From Anammoximicrobium sp032229885 (GTDB taxonomy: Bacteria > Planctomycetota > Planctomycetia > Pirellulales > Pirellulaceae), in assembly GCA_032229885.1 (NCBI GenBank), contig JAVYAJ010000254.1, positions 1-24,336 of the forward strand: a stretch of DNA of 24,336 nucleotides, read 5' to 3'. Of this stretch, positions 1 to 7,435 are shown in pieces. How positions within the stretch are numbered: position 1 is the stretch's first letter; the number at the start of each line of letters is the position of its first letter. Below the pieces are notes generated by a model. That model was not told where the DNA came from. It made no database searches and saw only the letters and a program-made list of their open reading frames with translations. The position numbers were made by a program, and so were the translations under genes.

Positions 1-60
1 CAAAGATCCGTCACCCAAAGATCCGTCACCCAAAGATCCGTCGCTCAAAGATCCGTCGGA
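1..60. repeat. 15-bp tandem repeat, 4 copies, running off the left edge
   Basis: Four units of caaagatccgtcNNN follow each other directly. The last three bases vary (acc, acc, gct, gga) while the first twelve are identical. Read on the minus strand in the frame of the overlapping gene, the units encode SDGSL/GDGSL pentapeptides. Since 15 is a multiple of 3, copy-number change would keep the frame. Confidence 0.9.
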
Positions 61-498
61 CATTCCGAGCAGCGGCGATTCGCCGCGCGCGGGTTCCGAG
101 CCCTGATCGCGAGGAACCAGTTGGAATCCGCGGTCGACATACAGTTGTCTGCCGCCGCCCCAGAACAGTCGCACGCGAACGCACCAGCGAATTTTGACCA
201 GGAACCCATTGTAGGTCAACGGGCTGCGCGGCAGCACGGTCTGGAACGCGTGAAGCTGGCGCAGATCGCCATCGACCGAGTCGCTGGGCGTCGTCCGCTC
301 GAAGTACTGCACCCCCAAATCTTCGTCGCCCTTGCCCTCGGTGTACCACAGGATCGACGCCTCGACCGCCTGGATTTCAGCCGGTTGGATCGCGTCGATC
401 TGGTATTCGGCGCGGAGCAAGGCTCCGGGGTGGAATATCGCCGAACGGCTACAGATTCTGAGCGCGATCAGCGGTTCACTCTGGGACATCGAGGCCAT
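1..498 (-). CDS. Arrestin-like soluble protein, partial (3' end outside window)
   Basis: This reading frame is open on the minus strand from ATG at 498 (or ATG at 489) to the left edge, so the stop lies outside the window. The translation starts MASMSQSEPLIALRI and reads as an all-beta protein: an early PGALLRAEYQI stretch, then ILWYTEGKGDEDLGV, then KIRWCVRVRLFW and VDRGFQL. This pattern (PG turn, early strand, late IxWxVxVRLF strand) resembles the arrestin N-like sandwich, which is an inference from strand pattern only. The start lies inside the last codons of the upstream membrane-protein gene (stop at 476-478), so the two overlap by 14-23 bp and are probably translationally coupled. The visible C-terminus becomes a run of DGSL-type pentapeptides encoded by the 15-bp repeats at 1-60. 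I see no signal peptide, so the protein is probably cytosolic and may bind its membrane partner. Confidence 0.7.
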   Translation of the reverse strand, partial: MASMSQSEPLIALRICSRSAIFHPGALLRAEYQIDAIQPAEIQAVEASILWYTEGKGDEDLGVQYFERTTPSDSVDGDLRQLHAFQTVLPRSPLTYNGFLVKIRWCVRVRLFWGGGRQLYVDRGFQLVPRDQGSEPARGESPLLGMSDGSLSDGSLGDGSLGDGSL

Positions 499-1531
499 CA
501 TCGGGAGGATAGACGATCACTGGAAACGCGCGTTCAAAGGCGGGCCACGATTCCGCGTCGCCGCGGATCACCAGTCTCCAGTTTATCGCGTTGTGCTCGG
601 ATTGAAACGAATGGACGGCGTGCTTGGGAATCTCCGCGCGACATTGGTGTTCGAACGGCAATCCCGGATCGATTCGAAATCCCGTCTGACGAAAGATCTG
701 CTGATCGAAGACCACCTTGGCGTCCGTCCGCAAATCCGTTCCCTGCCGGCTGGTGGCGGTCTCTTCGCACACCAGGCTCAGCGCGAACGAGCGCATCGCG
801 AGGCGGCCTCCCTGCGAGACGTAGACGTCGTAGACGCTGCCCGGCCGTAGTGGGTGGCCGGAGATCTCGACGTTCGTCGGCCCAATCCCGGTATGGATCA
901 GCACCTGCCGGACAAAATCGCGCACCACCCACACACCGATGGCTACGAACGGGATGATGAACAGCACCAGGAACCGCTGGGGCGAGCCGCTCAAGAGGCT
1001 GCGGACCGCAAAATAGATCAGAAAGGCCGCGCTGATGTTCCAAATCAGGCCGAACACCGAGGCAAAGATCAGCCTCCAGGCCGGCGAGTGAATGATCGGC
1101 AAGCGATATTTGAGCTTGACGCCGGGGCTGTTCGTCAAGTTCGCGTCGCTGGGGATGTTGGGGAAATCGGGCCGCAAGGGCCGGCCATGGGGGCTCTCGG
1201 CATCGCCTCGCAGATCGAGCTTGGCGGCCCGGCGCGCCAGCGCCGAACGCCGCTCGCGCGTGGCGCTGACGTGCAGGATCGCCCAGACAACGCCGCCGCC
1301 GCCCAGCAGGATGAACGACGACGAGACCAAGGCCAATACCCAAAACCCAAGCCCCGGGGAAAATGGGGACGCGACGTTGAACGTCTGAGTCAGGATCAGA
1401 CCGGTCAGCGACAGCGTGCCGAGCACGAACAGCGCGCCGGAGAACAGGATCTCACCCACGGTCCCCAGCCACGGTGACCCGCTCCGGCGATGCCCTCGTT
1501 TTTTGCCCCAAACCCGAAACAATCGCGACAC
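476..1531 (-). CDS. Four-TM membrane protein with arrestin-like C-terminal domain
   Basis: The GTG start at 1531 is chosen because a GGAGG Shine-Dalgarno core lies about 7 nt upstream; a longer frame from 1642 has an Arg-rich N-terminus that looks non-coding. The product is 351 residues. Hydrophobic segments lie at about 25-47, 61-86, 153-176 and 187-203, with a soluble loop at about 90-150 between the two pairs. The last 140 residues are beta-rich, with a PGS turn and a late stretch EIPKHAVHSFQSEHN followed by INWRLVIRGD. That stretch is like the second half of an arrestin-type sandwich (inference from pattern). The gene overlaps the next minus-strand gene, which appears to have the same kind of fold. 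A sigma70-like promoter is at 1679-1708. I do not recognise a named family or an enzymatic motif; a role in membrane-associated protein binding is only a guess. Confidence 0.8.
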   Translation of the reverse strand: MSRLFRVWGKKRGHRRSGSPWLGTVGEILFSGALFVLGTLSLTGLILTQTFNVASPFSPGLGFWVLALVSSSFILLGGGGVVWAILHVSATRERRSALARRAAKLDLRGDAESPHGRPLRPDFPNIPSDANLTNSPGVKLKYRLPIIHSPAWRLIFASVFGLIWNISAAFLIYFAVRSLLSGSPQRFLVLFIIPFVAIGVWVVRDFVRQVLIHTGIGPTNVEISGHPLRPGSVYDVYVSQGGRLAMRSFALSLVCEETATSRQGTDLRTDAKVVFDQQIFRQTGFRIDPGLPFEHQCRAEIPKHAVHSFQSEHNAINWRLVIRGDAESWPAFERAFPVIVYPPDDGLDVPE

Positions 1532-2304
1532 GGAGCCGCCTCCAGACGCACGGCCTCCCCGCCGCGCACGTCGTATTCCGCGCCTCGCCGGACTCGGAAG
1601 GGGATCTTGTCGGGCCAACGTGCGTCCGCCTTGGCCACACACGACGTGACGCTCGTGCGTTCATTCTCGCCCGCGCTCAGTATAGCTTGACATCAGCGTC
1701 GGATTCAATCTGTGGCGTCGCGGCAGGCGGAAGCGGTCCCGCCGCTCAGGTCATTTAGTGTACTTCGGGCGACTCGCGACGGGAGCTCGTCGCGCGGACT
1801 TCGGCTCGGCCTGGGCCACATCCGGTTCGCGTGCGCCCGGTTCCTGTCGCCCCCAGACGGTATCCGCCTATCGTCGCCCACGACATCGGAGGATCGGGCG
1901 AACCGGTATGAAGACGCTAGCGCGTTGCTCCGCACGGGCCCAAGCCGGCACGGCATGGGGTCTCCGGTTCCTCAACGATCTCCAACGCTCCCACGCCGAT
2001 CGGATGCCAAGCACCGCGGAAACCGGCGCGGGCGCAAAGTCATGAGACGAGTTGTGCCGGAGGAGAGACGAAACGAAGCTCGGCCGACGGACCTACCGCA
2101 GAAGAACAGACGCGCCTCGTCGCCGCGCGCCGCGGGACGCCACGCTGTCTCTGACGCTGCCCATCGCTGGATTCGCCCGCGTTCCCACGGTTGGCGATGG
2201 TCGCGGCGCGCCCTGCTCGAGCTTGGGGAAGTTCGGGGATTGTCGCTCGAAGCGCACGCTCAAAGACCCGTGCCGGCGTCACGCGTGAGTTCGCGTCGCG
2301 AACG
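1532..2304. other. Intergenic region, no gene recognised
   Basis: This stretch lies between lpxA (stop at 2305) and the start of the membrane protein; both genes are on the minus strand. Open frames crossing it, including a 240-residue plus-strand frame from 1712, are Arg/Ser/Pro-rich, lack motifs and run into lpxA antisense, so I treat them as GC-driven noise. The promoter at 1679-1708 is the only signal I can support. A short 6-bp inverted repeat (GCGACG/CGTCGC, loop GGAGCT) is also present near 1785-1802. Confidence 0.6.
1679..1708 (-). promoter_or_regulatory. Sigma70-like promoter for the membrane/arrestin-like operon
   Basis: On the minus strand, TTGAAT (1708-1703) and TATACT (1684-1679) are separated by 18 nt. 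Transcription would start near 1671, leaving a leader of about 140 nt before the GTG at 1531. Confidence 0.55.
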
Positions 2305-3162
2305 TCAGGCGGCGCGTCGCACGGATCGCTCGGCCTCGACAACCTCGGGATCGGGAAACAGGCGCAAATGCATCCGTCCGGCGCCCTGCCGCTCCTGCAT
2401 GATCCCGCGGCGCGCTTGGCTCAGAAACTCGTAAAAGACGGCGGCCGGCCCGGTGGTAAATTCTTGCCGCAGCGTCTCCAACACCTCGGACCATGCCAAT
2501 CCTCGTCGATAGACGGTGCGGTATGCCGCCTTCAATTGGGTCAGATCCGCCTCGCGATAGCCGTTGCGACGAAGGCCGATCGTGTTCAACCCGACGACAT
2601 GGCTGCTCAAGCCATCGACCGTCACGAACGGCGGCACGTCGCGATTCAAATGAGCCTGGCCGCCCACCATCGCCAAGGTACCGATCCGGCAGAACTGATG
2701 GATGCCCGCCGCCCCCGACACGTAAGCCCGATCGCCGATGGACACATGGCCGGCGATCATCACATTGTTGGTCAACACGACGTTGTTGCCGATCTGGCAG
2801 TCATGCGCGACGTGCGCGTTGACCATCAGCAGGTTGTGGTCGCCCACAACGGTCCAGTCGTCGACGCCCAATCCGCTATGAATCGTGACATGTTCGCGAA
2901 TGCTGTTGTGATCTCCGATCCGCAGCCGGCCCACGCGATCCCCGGCCCGCAAATGCTGCGGTCGCCCGCCCAAGACGGCCCCTTCGGAGACCGAATTATC
3001 CACTCCCAAGACCGTCCCCGCCTTGAGCACCGCGTATCCGGCCAGTCGGCACCCGCCCCCAATCACGACGTCGGATTCCACAATGCAAAACGGGCCGATC
3101 GACACATCCGCGGCGATGTCGGCGCGCGGATCAACGATAGCAGTCGGATGAATCGTGGCCAT
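2305..3162 (-). CDS. lpxA: UDP-N-acetylglucosamine acyltransferase LpxA
   Basis: LpxA transfers an R-3-hydroxyacyl chain from acyl-ACP to the 3-OH of UDP-GlcNAc, the first step of lipid A synthesis, in the cytosol. The 285-residue product begins MATIHPTAIVDPRADI and carries the left-handed beta-helix hexapeptide repeats over about residues 2-190. The signature NAHVAHDCQIGNN contains His117 and His120, matching E. coli His122 and the catalytic His125. HQFCRIG (155-161) and the DVPPFV stretch (175-180) also match the family. A helical C-terminal domain follows (about 195-285). It is slightly longer than E. coli LpxA (262 residues), through a charged C-terminal tail. It stands alone, without lpxD, fabZ or lpxB beside it. 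It implies an LPS-type outer membrane. No strong Shine-Dalgarno is visible before the ATG. Confidence 0.96.
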   Translation of the reverse strand: MATIHPTAIVDPRADIAADVSIGPFCIVESDVVIGGGCRLAGYAVLKAGTVLGVDNSVSEGAVLGGRPQHLRAGDRVGRLRIGDHNSIREHVTIHSGLGVDDWTVVGDHNLLMVNAHVAHDCQIGNNVVLTNNVMIAGHVSIGDRAYVSGAAGIHQFCRIGTLAMVGGQAHLNRDVPPFVTVDGLSSHVVGLNTIGLRRNGYREADLTQLKAAYRTVYRRGLAWSEVLETLRQEFTTGPAAVFYEFLSQARRGIMQERQGAGRMHLRLFPDPEVVEAERSVRRAA

Positions 3163-3217
3163 GTGGTACGGTCTCGCTGTGGTGCTGAAATCTAAAAAGC
3201 GCGCCGCGCCTATTTTG

Positions 3218-3247
3218 GGATTCGACCGGTCGCGACCGGACGAATCC
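3218..3247. promoter_or_regulatory. 30-bp near-perfect palindrome between lpxA and the TPR gene
   Basis: The core CCGGTCG|CGACCGG (3226-3239) is a perfect dyad. It is flanked by a symmetric A/A mismatch (3225, 3240) and then by GGATTCG (3218-3224) and CGAATCC (3241-3247), which are again complementary. Fourteen of fifteen half-site pairs match. It lies 56-85 bp upstream of the lpxA start in a divergent intergenic region. An operator or a cruciform element is the likely reading. A TTTTT run follows on the plus side at about 3252, but no plus-strand gene precedes it that would need a terminator. Confidence 0.7.
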
Positions 3248-3280
3248 AGCGTTTTTCCCGGCTGTACGGGACTTCACCCC

Positions 3281-3310
3281 TGCAAGGATCGCGGACGACT
3301 TTGCTACACT
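3281..3310 (+). promoter_or_regulatory. Possible promoter of the TPR gene
   Basis: TACACT at 3305-3310 is a reasonable -10 box. The element 18 nt upstream (TGCAAG, 3281-3286) is a poor -35 match. A start near 3317 would give a leader of about 140 nt before the ATG at 3460. Confidence 0.3.
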
Positions 3311-3459
3311 GATCGCCGACAGACCATAATCCATAAAACGACGCCGTGACGAGGCTGCCAGCACATCCCATCCGCGCAGTGCGTTGTACGACTCGATCGT
3401 GGAACGGTTTGTACGAAAGTTTAAGGAGTTCATTCAAGAGCAAAAGGAGAAGATTTCCA

Positions 3460-3792
3460 ATGGCCGATGTCCACGCCATGTATGACGACGCAGACAACCT
3501 GAAAGACCAGGGGCAATATCAAGACGCCATCGCCAAATACCTGGAAATTCTGACCATCGACGATCACTTTACGTTGGCGCATCTCGCCTTGTCCGTGGTC
3601 TACGGCAAGCTCGGAGATCATGCGTCGGCGATCAAACACGGAAAAATCGCGTGCGAACTCGACGCGAAGGACCCGTTTTCGTTCACCGCGCTGAGCGTGA
3701 CGTACCAGCGCGCCTACGCCGGGACGGGAAATCGCGAGTACATCCATCTGGCCGAGGACGCGATGGCCACCGCCCATGCCCTGCAGCGCTAG
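3460..3792 (+). CDS. Small TPR-repeat protein
   Basis: The ATG at 3460 has AGGAGA about 10 nt upstream; the in-frame upstream extension to 3346 is Arg-rich and unlikely to be translated. The product is 110 residues and cytosolic (no signal, no TM). It consists of TPR helices: MYDDADNLKDQGQYQDAIAK (7-26), ALSVVYGKLGDHASAIKHGK (43-62) and a third unit around 74-105, with the usual A/G/Y/A spacing and DAK/DPF turns. A TPR fold normally mediates protein-protein contacts. Planctomycete genomes contain short TPR proteins of this kind, but I cannot assign a partner. It is divergent from lpxA; whether they are co-regulated through the palindrome between them is untested. Confidence 0.85.
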   Translation: MADVHAMYDDADNLKDQGQYQDAIAKYLEILTIDDHFTLAHLALSVVYGKLGDHASAIKHGKIACELDAKDPFSFTALSVTYQRAYAGTGNREYIHLAEDAMATAHALQR

Positions 3793-3809
3793 CCTAGGCC
3801 AGACGGCCG

Positions 3810-3838
3810 TTGACCGCGCCGTCGCCTCGTTTTATACT
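3810..3838 (+). promoter_or_regulatory. Sigma70-like promoter for the small basic protein gene
   Basis: TTGACC (3810-3815) and TATACT (3833-3838) are separated by 17 nt, the best consensus match in the window. The start site would be near 3845, about 185 nt before the ATG at 4029. Confidence 0.6.
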
Positions 3839-4028
3839 CGTTCCCGTTTCGCATGCCGCGCTGTGGGCAGGCCCTTTCGATTGGCCGCGGCCGCGCCGCA
3901 AGCAACCGACGCGCAGACGGACGCCGATCCGTCGCGTCGAAGCCGACGCGTGCCCGGCTGCGGCGATTCCCGCCCAAGCACGCCTCGTTTTCAACCCACA
4001 TTTCCGATCTCGTTGCTAGGGAGCGTTT

Positions 4029-4214
4029 ATGAGTGGCAGTGAACGTCGTCGAGAGCTTCGCAGGCGGCGAAAGCGAAAGCAAAAAATCGCGCTTTTGAAG
4101 CGTCGGGCGCAAAAGGCCAATGTCTCGGAGAGCCAAGCAATCGCCGTCCGACTTCGCAAAATGACGCCTGGCGCCGAACAGATCATCAGCCAGTTGGCTC
4201 TGGAACAACGTTAG
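4029..4214 (+). CDS. Small basic protein, DUF6800-like
   Basis: This 61-residue protein starts MSGSERRRELRRRRKRKQKI, continues with a Lys/Arg helix, and ends MTPGAEQIISQLALEQR. The start ATG has an AGGGAG Shine-Dalgarno about 7 nt upstream, and a strong promoter lies at 3810-3838. From memory it resembles the short RRR/RKK-rich planctomycete proteins filed under DUF6800, which have no known function; that assignment is tentative. The charge distribution (very basic first half, neutral amphipathic end) would suit RNA or ribosome contact, but nothing in the sequence proves it. A shorter frame (3853-4032) ends in an ATGA overlap with this start. Confidence 0.75.
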   Translation: MSGSERRRELRRRRKRKQKIALLKRRAQKANVSESQAIAVRLRKMTPGAEQIISQLALEQR

Positions 4215-4583
4215 CGATCGGCGCGAATCCCGACGACGGCCACAGCTCGCGGCGATAGATACACCTCGCGGCGATAGGCACAGCTCGCGGCGATAGGCAT
4301 CGCGCGGGCGTCAAGGCCGCCGTTCAACGCATGTCCAGGCGTCGAAGTCGGGTTTGCGCGCGTCAGAACTCCGGCGTGCGAAAGATCGAGAGCTGATGCG
4401 GGCGCCACGCGTGCAGCGCGATCGGGCGATGTCCGGCGCGTGGCGTCGTTGCCCAGCGTGATCGAAAAAACCAGCTCGCCCAAATCCTGTCGACGGCCTC
4501 TTGGTCTGCGTCAGTCTCCCGCTGGGCGTCCAGCTTCGGGTGGGCATCCGTGGCGCCCCAGCGTCGCAATCAACGGTGGCTGC
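4215..4583. other. Convergent intergenic region
   Basis: The region separates the small basic gene (plus) from the aminotransferase (minus). It holds the 19-bp tandem repeat at 4241-4297. Short overlapping frames on both strands lack recognisable motifs. No hairpin with a T-tract was seen for either gene. Confidence 0.6.
4241..4297. repeat. 19-bp tandem repeat, 3 copies
   Basis: The unit is cacagctcgcggcgatagg. Copy 1 (4241-4259) and copy 2 (4260-4278) differ from copy 3 (4279-4297) at one and two positions. Each unit contains the small dyad TCGC-G-GCGA. There are no spacers, so it is not a CRISPR. Confidence 0.85.
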
Positions 4584-5900
4584 CTATTTAACGGCCGCGC
4601 CCTGTCTGGTGTCCGGATCGTGTTTTGCGCCGCTGCCTTGTTTGGCGTCGCTGCCCGATCGTTCGAGGCAGCGGGCAATCTGGCGCACCGCTTGGCGCAG
4701 ACGATTTTCGTTTTCGACCAACGCCAGCCGCAAAAAGCCTTCGCCGCTTTCGCCAAACCCACTGCCCGGGCTGACCGCGACGTCGCCCTTTTCCAACAGC
4801 ATCATCGCGAAATCCATCGTACTCATGCTGCTCGCCCAAGGTTCGGGAATCTTGGGCCACACGAACATGCCGGCCTTCGGTTTGCCGACTTCCCAACCCA
4901 GGCGTCGCAGGCCATCGACCAGCACGTCCCGCCGGCCTTGATACAGGACCGACTGCGACTCGACCGCCGCTTCCGTGTGTCGCAGCGCGATGATCGCCGC
5001 GACCTGAATAGCCTGAAACATGCCGTAGTCGTAATAGCCCTTGATGATCCCGAGACCGCGGATCATCTCGGCGTTCCCGCAGCAAAAGCCGATCCGCCAG
5101 CCGGCCATGTTGTAGCCCTTGCTCATCGTCGTGAACTCGACGCCCACGTCGCGAGCGCCCGGCGCAGCTAGAAAACTGGGGGGCCGATACCCGTCAAAGG
5201 CCACGTCGGCATAGGCAAAATCGCTGATGATCATGAATCCGTACCGCCGGGCCAGCTTGACCGCCTCGACAAAAAACTCGGGCTCGACGGTCGCGGTCGA
5301 CGGGTTGTGCGGATAGTTCAGGATCAGCAGTTTTGGCGCCGGATACAGGTGCTGGCACGTGTACGCCACGTTCGACAGGAAACGCTCGCTGTCGGCCACT
5401 TCGAGCGAGATCACGTTGCCGGCCGCCAGGGCAATCGCGTAGGTGTGGACTGGAAAATAGGGCGCAGGCACGATGGCCGTGTCGCCCTCGCCCATCAGCG
5501 CCAGGCACATGTGGCTAAAGCCCTCCTTCGACCCCAAACACACCATGACTTCGCTTTCAGGGTCCAGACGCACGCCGTATCGCTTCAGATATTTGCTGGC
5601 GACTTCTCGACGCAAATTGATGATGCCATTGGATTTGCTGTATCCGTGGCTGTCCGGATCCCGCGCGGCTTCGGCCAGCTTTTCGATGACGATGTCCTGG
5701 GGTGGGTCCGACGGATTTCCCATCCCCAGATCGATGACGTCGTGACCGGCGCGACGCTTTTGGTACAATAGTCCGTTGATCCGCGCGAAAAGATACGGTG
5801 GCAAGCGCTGCACGCGCGGCGCAAAGCGGACTTGGAACGGACGATCCTCGTCTTGGTCGAGGCTCTGGGGTGGCACAGCCACACGGGTTGTCGACGTCAT
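4584..5900 (-). CDS. alaC: Class I/II PLP aminotransferase, AlaC-like
   Basis: This is a fold-type I PLP enzyme of the aspartate aminotransferase family, 438 residues from ATG at 5900. Diagnostic stretches are DLGMGNPSDPP near the N-terminus, SHGYSKSNGI, the loop LNYPHNPST with the substrate-binding Asn, ISDFAYADV with the pyridine-nitrogen Asp, and the PLP-lysine motif SKGYNMAGWRIGF. The C-terminal half (IKGYYDYGMFQAIQVAAI, KAGMFVWPKIPEPW) closely follows E. coli AlaC as I remember it. AlaC interconverts glutamate/pyruvate and 2-oxoglutarate/alanine. The related LL-diaminopimelate aminotransferase (DapL) is the main alternative. The frame extends upstream to 5963, but ATG 5900 gives the usual length. 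The last 22 residues are a low-complexity Gly/Ala/Lys/Asp tail not expected in the family. It is divergent from the zinc peptidase gene. Confidence 0.88.
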   Translation of the reverse strand: MTSTTRVAVPPQSLDQDEDRPFQVRFAPRVQRLPPYLFARINGLLYQKRRAGHDVIDLGMGNPSDPPQDIVIEKLAEAARDPDSHGYSKSNGIINLRREVASKYLKRYGVRLDPESEVMVCLGSKEGFSHMCLALMGEGDTAIVPAPYFPVHTYAIALAAGNVISLEVADSERFLSNVAYTCQHLYPAPKLLILNYPHNPSTATVEPEFFVEAVKLARRYGFMIISDFAYADVAFDGYRPPSFLAAPGARDVGVEFTTMSKGYNMAGWRIGFCCGNAEMIRGLGIIKGYYDYGMFQAIQVAAIIALRHTEAAVESQSVLYQGRRDVLVDGLRRLGWEVGKPKAGMFVWPKIPEPWASSMSTMDFAMMLLEKGDVAVSPGSGFGESGEGFLRLALVENENRLRQAVRQIARCLERSGSDAKQGSGAKHDPDTRQGAAVK

Positions 5901-6434
5901 CGGCGGAACTCTTTGCAAGGACGCAGCGTTTTGGTCATGTCCGGTCGCTCGACGCCGGACCATCGCCCGACACGGACGGATCGCCGGCGATCAGCGCGTT
6001 TTGTATACTGGATGTTTCGCAAGCCGACGCGCCTCGCGCGTCGGCACGTGTCGAGCCGGGCCGTTGGCCGCCGATCGCGCTTCGACAGGCCGGAGCCGAG
6101 CATGCCGTTGGCGACCGACAGACGCCGCATCAACCGTCGCGAACACGAACCGCGAGGCCCGGCGCGGTGCTCGCCCAACATGATGCTCGTGCGGTGCGAA
6201 CGAGCTGCACAGCACTGCCAAACCCGATGCGCGTACGCCGACACTGGATAGAATACCGGGAAACGGGGTAAAGGAAAATAGCCGAGATTTGCTTCCCTGC
6301 GTATGGCCCGGCAATTGCTGTGCGGTAGACGGCGGCAGAAACACTGACAAAGTGGCAGTTCGCGGGTCGACCGAACACCCGACGACAGAACAAACGGACA
6401 CGACAACGAACGGACACGAGGAAAGGAACTGGGC
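5901..6434. promoter_or_regulatory. Divergent intergenic region with dyads and a -10-like box
   Basis: No gene is supported here. GATCGCCGGCGATC (5979-5992) is a perfect 14-bp palindrome. TATACT at 6004-6009 on the plus strand is a plausible -10, with no good -35; the palindrome occupies the -35 position. GCCGACGCGC-CTC-GCGCGTCGGC (6023-6045) is a perfect 10-bp stem just after the expected start. If that promoter serves the zinc peptidase, the leader is about 420 nt. Confidence 0.45.
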
Positions 6435-7127
6435 ATGTTTTTTGATCCGATGTATATCCTGCTGGTATTGTTGCCTGGCGTGATTATTTCGGGCCTTGCC
6501 AGTATGTGGGTCAAGTGGGCCTTCAAGCGCTACTCGCGAGTCCGCTCGATGCGCGGAATCAGCGGGGCGCAAGCTGCGCAGAGGCTGTTGGATTACGCGG
6601 GTATCCACGACGTGCGGATCGTCCCTGCACACGGTTTCTTGAGTGACCATTACAACCCGTTGACCAAGGAACTGGCGTTGTCGGAAGATGTGTATTCGAG
6701 CGATTCCGTCGCCGCCATCGGCGTGGCCACCCACGAAGCCGGGCACGCCATCCAACATGCGACGCACTATTTTCCGCTGTGGCTGCGCTCGGCCTTGGTG
6801 CCCATGGCCAACATCGGGTCGAATCTCGGCGTGCTGGTGATGATCGTGGGCCTGATGCTGAGCAAGTTGGTTGTGCTGGTGGGCGCGATCATGTTCGGCG
6901 GCGTGCTGTTGTTCCAGTTGGTGACGCTGCCCGTCGAGTTCAACGCCAGTTCGCGGGCCAAACGATTGGTCGTCGAAGCGGGGATCATCTACCCCGAAGA
7001 GCGAACCGGGATCGATGCCGTCTTGAACGCGGCGGCGATGACCTACGTCGCGGCTGCCGTATCGACGTTGCTCACGCTGCTGTACTACCTGTGGCGATCT
7101 GGTCTGCTCGGCGGCGACCGTAGATAG
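6435..7127 (+). CDS. Membrane zinc metallopeptidase, YugP family (Zn_peptidase_2)
   Basis: The 230-residue protein begins MFFDPMYILLVLLPGVIISG (TM1, about 6-25). The zinc site HEAGH lies at 100-104, preceded by GVAT. A likely third ligand is Glu168 in LPVEFNASSRAK. Hydrophobic segments follow at about 115-165 (two) and 200-220. This order (TM1, a GxSGAQAAQRLL helix, SDHYNPLTKELALSEDVY, HEAGH, TM bundle) is that of the YugP / PF04298 family, integral-membrane proteases of poorly known substrate. The ATG has GGAAAGGAAC upstream. Length is normal for the family. It is divergent from the aminotransferase and has no evident operon partner. Confidence 0.93.
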   Translation: MFFDPMYILLVLLPGVIISGLASMWVKWAFKRYSRVRSMRGISGAQAAQRLLDYAGIHDVRIVPAHGFLSDHYNPLTKELALSEDVYSSDSVAAIGVATHEAGHAIQHATHYFPLWLRSALVPMANIGSNLGVLVMIVGLMLSKLVVLVGAIMFGGVLLFQLVTLPVEFNASSRAKRLVVEAGIIYPEERTGIDAVLNAAAMTYVAAAVSTLLTLLYYLWRSGLLGGDRR

Positions 7128-7435
7128 CGATGGATGACGGTCGTTTGCCGGGCGGATGCCGCCTTGTGCGGGTTCTGGCCCCGTCAGGGCACCGGGCCTG
7201 GGGCGAGATCTTGCTCGGGTGAGGCGTGCGCCGGGGAGGTTCGCGCCGGGGGATGAAAGCAATGCCGTGCGGTTGACGGCGGGTCAAACGGAGTGTCGAT
7301 CGTCGACCGAGCGCGCAGTCCAATTTTGATTTGCGGGCGGTCGCAGTCGCCCGTGTGGGGATCCACGAGGTCTGGCGGCCGCGGCTGCTCCCTTATTCAG
7401 CTTTGGCAACACACTAGCCAGCGGGAGCCGATCGC
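7128..7435. other. Intergenic region, no gene recognised
   Basis: This lies between two plus-strand genes. A small GGCGG-ATG-CCGCC hairpin (near 7154-7166) sits about 25 nt after the zinc peptidase stop, but it lacks a T-tract and is only a weak terminator candidate. No convincing promoter was seen. Confidence 0.5.

Noticed and set aside
1712..2434. 240-residue plus-strand frame in the gap after lpxA
   Set aside because: It is Arg/Ser/Pro-rich, has no motif and runs into lpxA antisense.
3218..3256. Palindrome followed by TTTTT as an intrinsic terminator
   Set aside because: No plus-strand gene ends upstream of it, and on the minus strand no T-tract follows. An operator or cruciform reading fits better.
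4241..4297. Possible CRISPR
   Set aside because: The repeats are directly adjacent with no spacers, and no cas gene is present. The same holds for 18005-18056 and 22699-23394.
7154..7166. Short GGCGG/CCGCC hairpin as terminator of the zinc peptidase
   Set aside because: The stem is only 5 bp and no T-tract follows.
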